A program made the position numbers and the translations under genes. The notes below the pieces were generated by a model, which did not search any database, had not been told where the DNA came from, and saw nothing but the letters and a program-made list of their open reading frames with translations. Below, in pieces: positions 63,533 to 64,000 of a DNA stretch of 64,000 nucleotides (position 1 is its first letter; the number at the start of each line of letters is the position of its first letter). The stretch lies in NCBI GenBank assembly GCA_963732905.1, contig CAVTBM010000012.1, positions 434,001 through 498,000 of the forward strand. The letters are read 5' to 3'. The DNA comes from DASQZK01 sp963732905. GTDB taxonomy: Bacteria > Bacteroidota > Bacteroidia > Bacteroidales > GCA-2748055.

Positions 63533-64000
63533 TTAGTCAAATCTTAAGTGTTTAACCGACTCGCCGTTATTGAGCAATTCAATCATAGAGTCGATGCCAA
63601 TCCGGAGATGGTCCATGGTAAACTTTTCGTTTACCCGCTTATCGCTTTCTGCTGTTTTCACTCCTGATGATATCATCGGCTGATCGCTGACCAGCAGGAG
63701 AGAACCGCTTGGGATCTCGTTGGCGAAGCCGACTGTAAATATCGTGGCAGATTCCATATCGATGGCCATCGACCTGGTGAGCCTGAGGTATTCCTTGAAA
63801 TCCTCATCATATTCCCAAACCCGCCGGTTTGTTGTAAAAACAGTACCGGTCCAGTAATCCCTGCCATGCGACCGGATGGTTGAAGAAACAGCCCGTTGCA
63901 GTTTAAATGCAGGAAGAGCCGGCACTTCGGGCGGCATATAGTCATTGGAGGTCCCTTCACCCCTGATGGCTGCGATAGGCAGAATGAGATCACCCAGCTT
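63533..64000 (-). CDS. amn: AMP nucleosidase, C-terminal part (gene runs off the right edge)
   Basis: 156 codons are visible and the frame is open to the last base, so the 5' part is missing. The visible part is the nucleosidase fold: IAAIRGEGTSNDYMP, FTTNRRVWEYDEDF, the ribose-binding acidic MAIDMESATIFTVGF and LLLVSDQPMISSGVKT, typical of Bacteroidota AMP nucleosidase. It would split AMP to adenine and ribose 5-phosphate. An internal Met at 63937 is not the start. Confidence 0.88.
   Translation of the reverse strand, partial: KLGDLILPIAAIRGEGTSNDYMPPEVPALPAFKLQRAVSSTIRSHGRDYWTGTVFTTNRRVWEYDEDFKEYLRLTRSMAIDMESATIFTVGFANEIPSGSLLLVSDQPMISSGVKTAESDKRVNEKFTMDHLRIGIDSMIELLNNGESVKHLRFD

Noticed and set aside
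1..64000. CRISPR arrays, tRNA or rRNA genes, insertion sequences, phage genes
   Set aside because: No regularly spaced repeats, no cloverleaf-like segments noticed in the gaps, and no transposase, integrase or phage structural protein among the readings.

Overview
The window is a chromosomal segment of a Bacteroidota bacterium, most likely an anaerobic or fermentative member of the Bacteroidales. The sequence evidence is: a type IX secretion (T9SS) C-terminal sorting domain, two PorG-like proteins and a T9SS plug protein; an N-terminal carboxypeptidase-like domain on the TonB receptor; a fused bifunctional thrA; a menaquinone pathway through futalosine; a 2-oxoacid:ferredoxin oxidoreductase; and TAnnTTTG-type -7 promoter elements. 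I see no tRNA, rRNA, CRISPR array, insertion sequence or phage gene.

Layout. 1-3.1 kb: the 3' part of a secreted multidomain glycoside-hydrolase-like protein with a T9SS sorting tail, closed by a terminator. 3.2-9.1 kb: an envelope operon (two porG-like genes, uppS, bamA, two skp/ompH genes) closed by a terminator, then murI. 10.1-22.2 kb: a convergent gamma-carbonic-anhydrase-like gene, korAB, two very large tandem paralogues that join receiver domains to a PEP-synthase-type ATP-grasp domain, and gdhA. 22.4-25.2 kb: a TonB-dependent receptor and a small His/Cys-rich membrane protein. 25.5-29.8 kb: a 1408-residue 2-hydroxyacyl-CoA dehydratase activator. 29.9-35.4 kb, minus strand: a caspase-like lipoprotein, an esterase and a GH95 fucosidase. 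35.4-42.9 kb, minus strand: the threonine operon (thrA, a HAD phosphatase, thrB, thrC), fabD, folE and queD. 43.1-45.7 kb: mqnB, mqnD, hldD. 45.8-48.7 kb: an unknown polytopic membrane protein, a DUF1858 protein and an HD-domain protein. 48.9-58.0 kb: the T9SS plug protein divergent from a complete nqrABCDEF-apbE cluster, with two small NqrM-like genes facing it. 58.1-64 kb: a fused E1 2-oxoacid dehydrogenase, yqgE, a gmhB-like phosphatase, a rhomboid protease, holA and the 3' part of an AMP nucleosidase gene.

How it fits together. Ferredoxin-linked oxidation of 2-oxoglutarate (KorAB), glutamate dehydrogenase, menaquinone synthesis (MqnB/MqnD) and the sodium pump (NQR with its flavin transferase ApbE and NqrM) form an anaerobic energy and nitrogen core. 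UppS, BamA, Skp, MurI, HldD and GmhB serve the envelope. PorG and the plug protein serve T9SS, which would export the first gene's product.

The least explained items are the tandem GAF/receiver/ATP-grasp proteins, the caspase-like lipoprotein with a palindrome and helically phased repeats upstream, the second NqrM-like gene, and the His/Cys protein beside the TonB receptor. All family assignments come from reading motifs; no database search was run.
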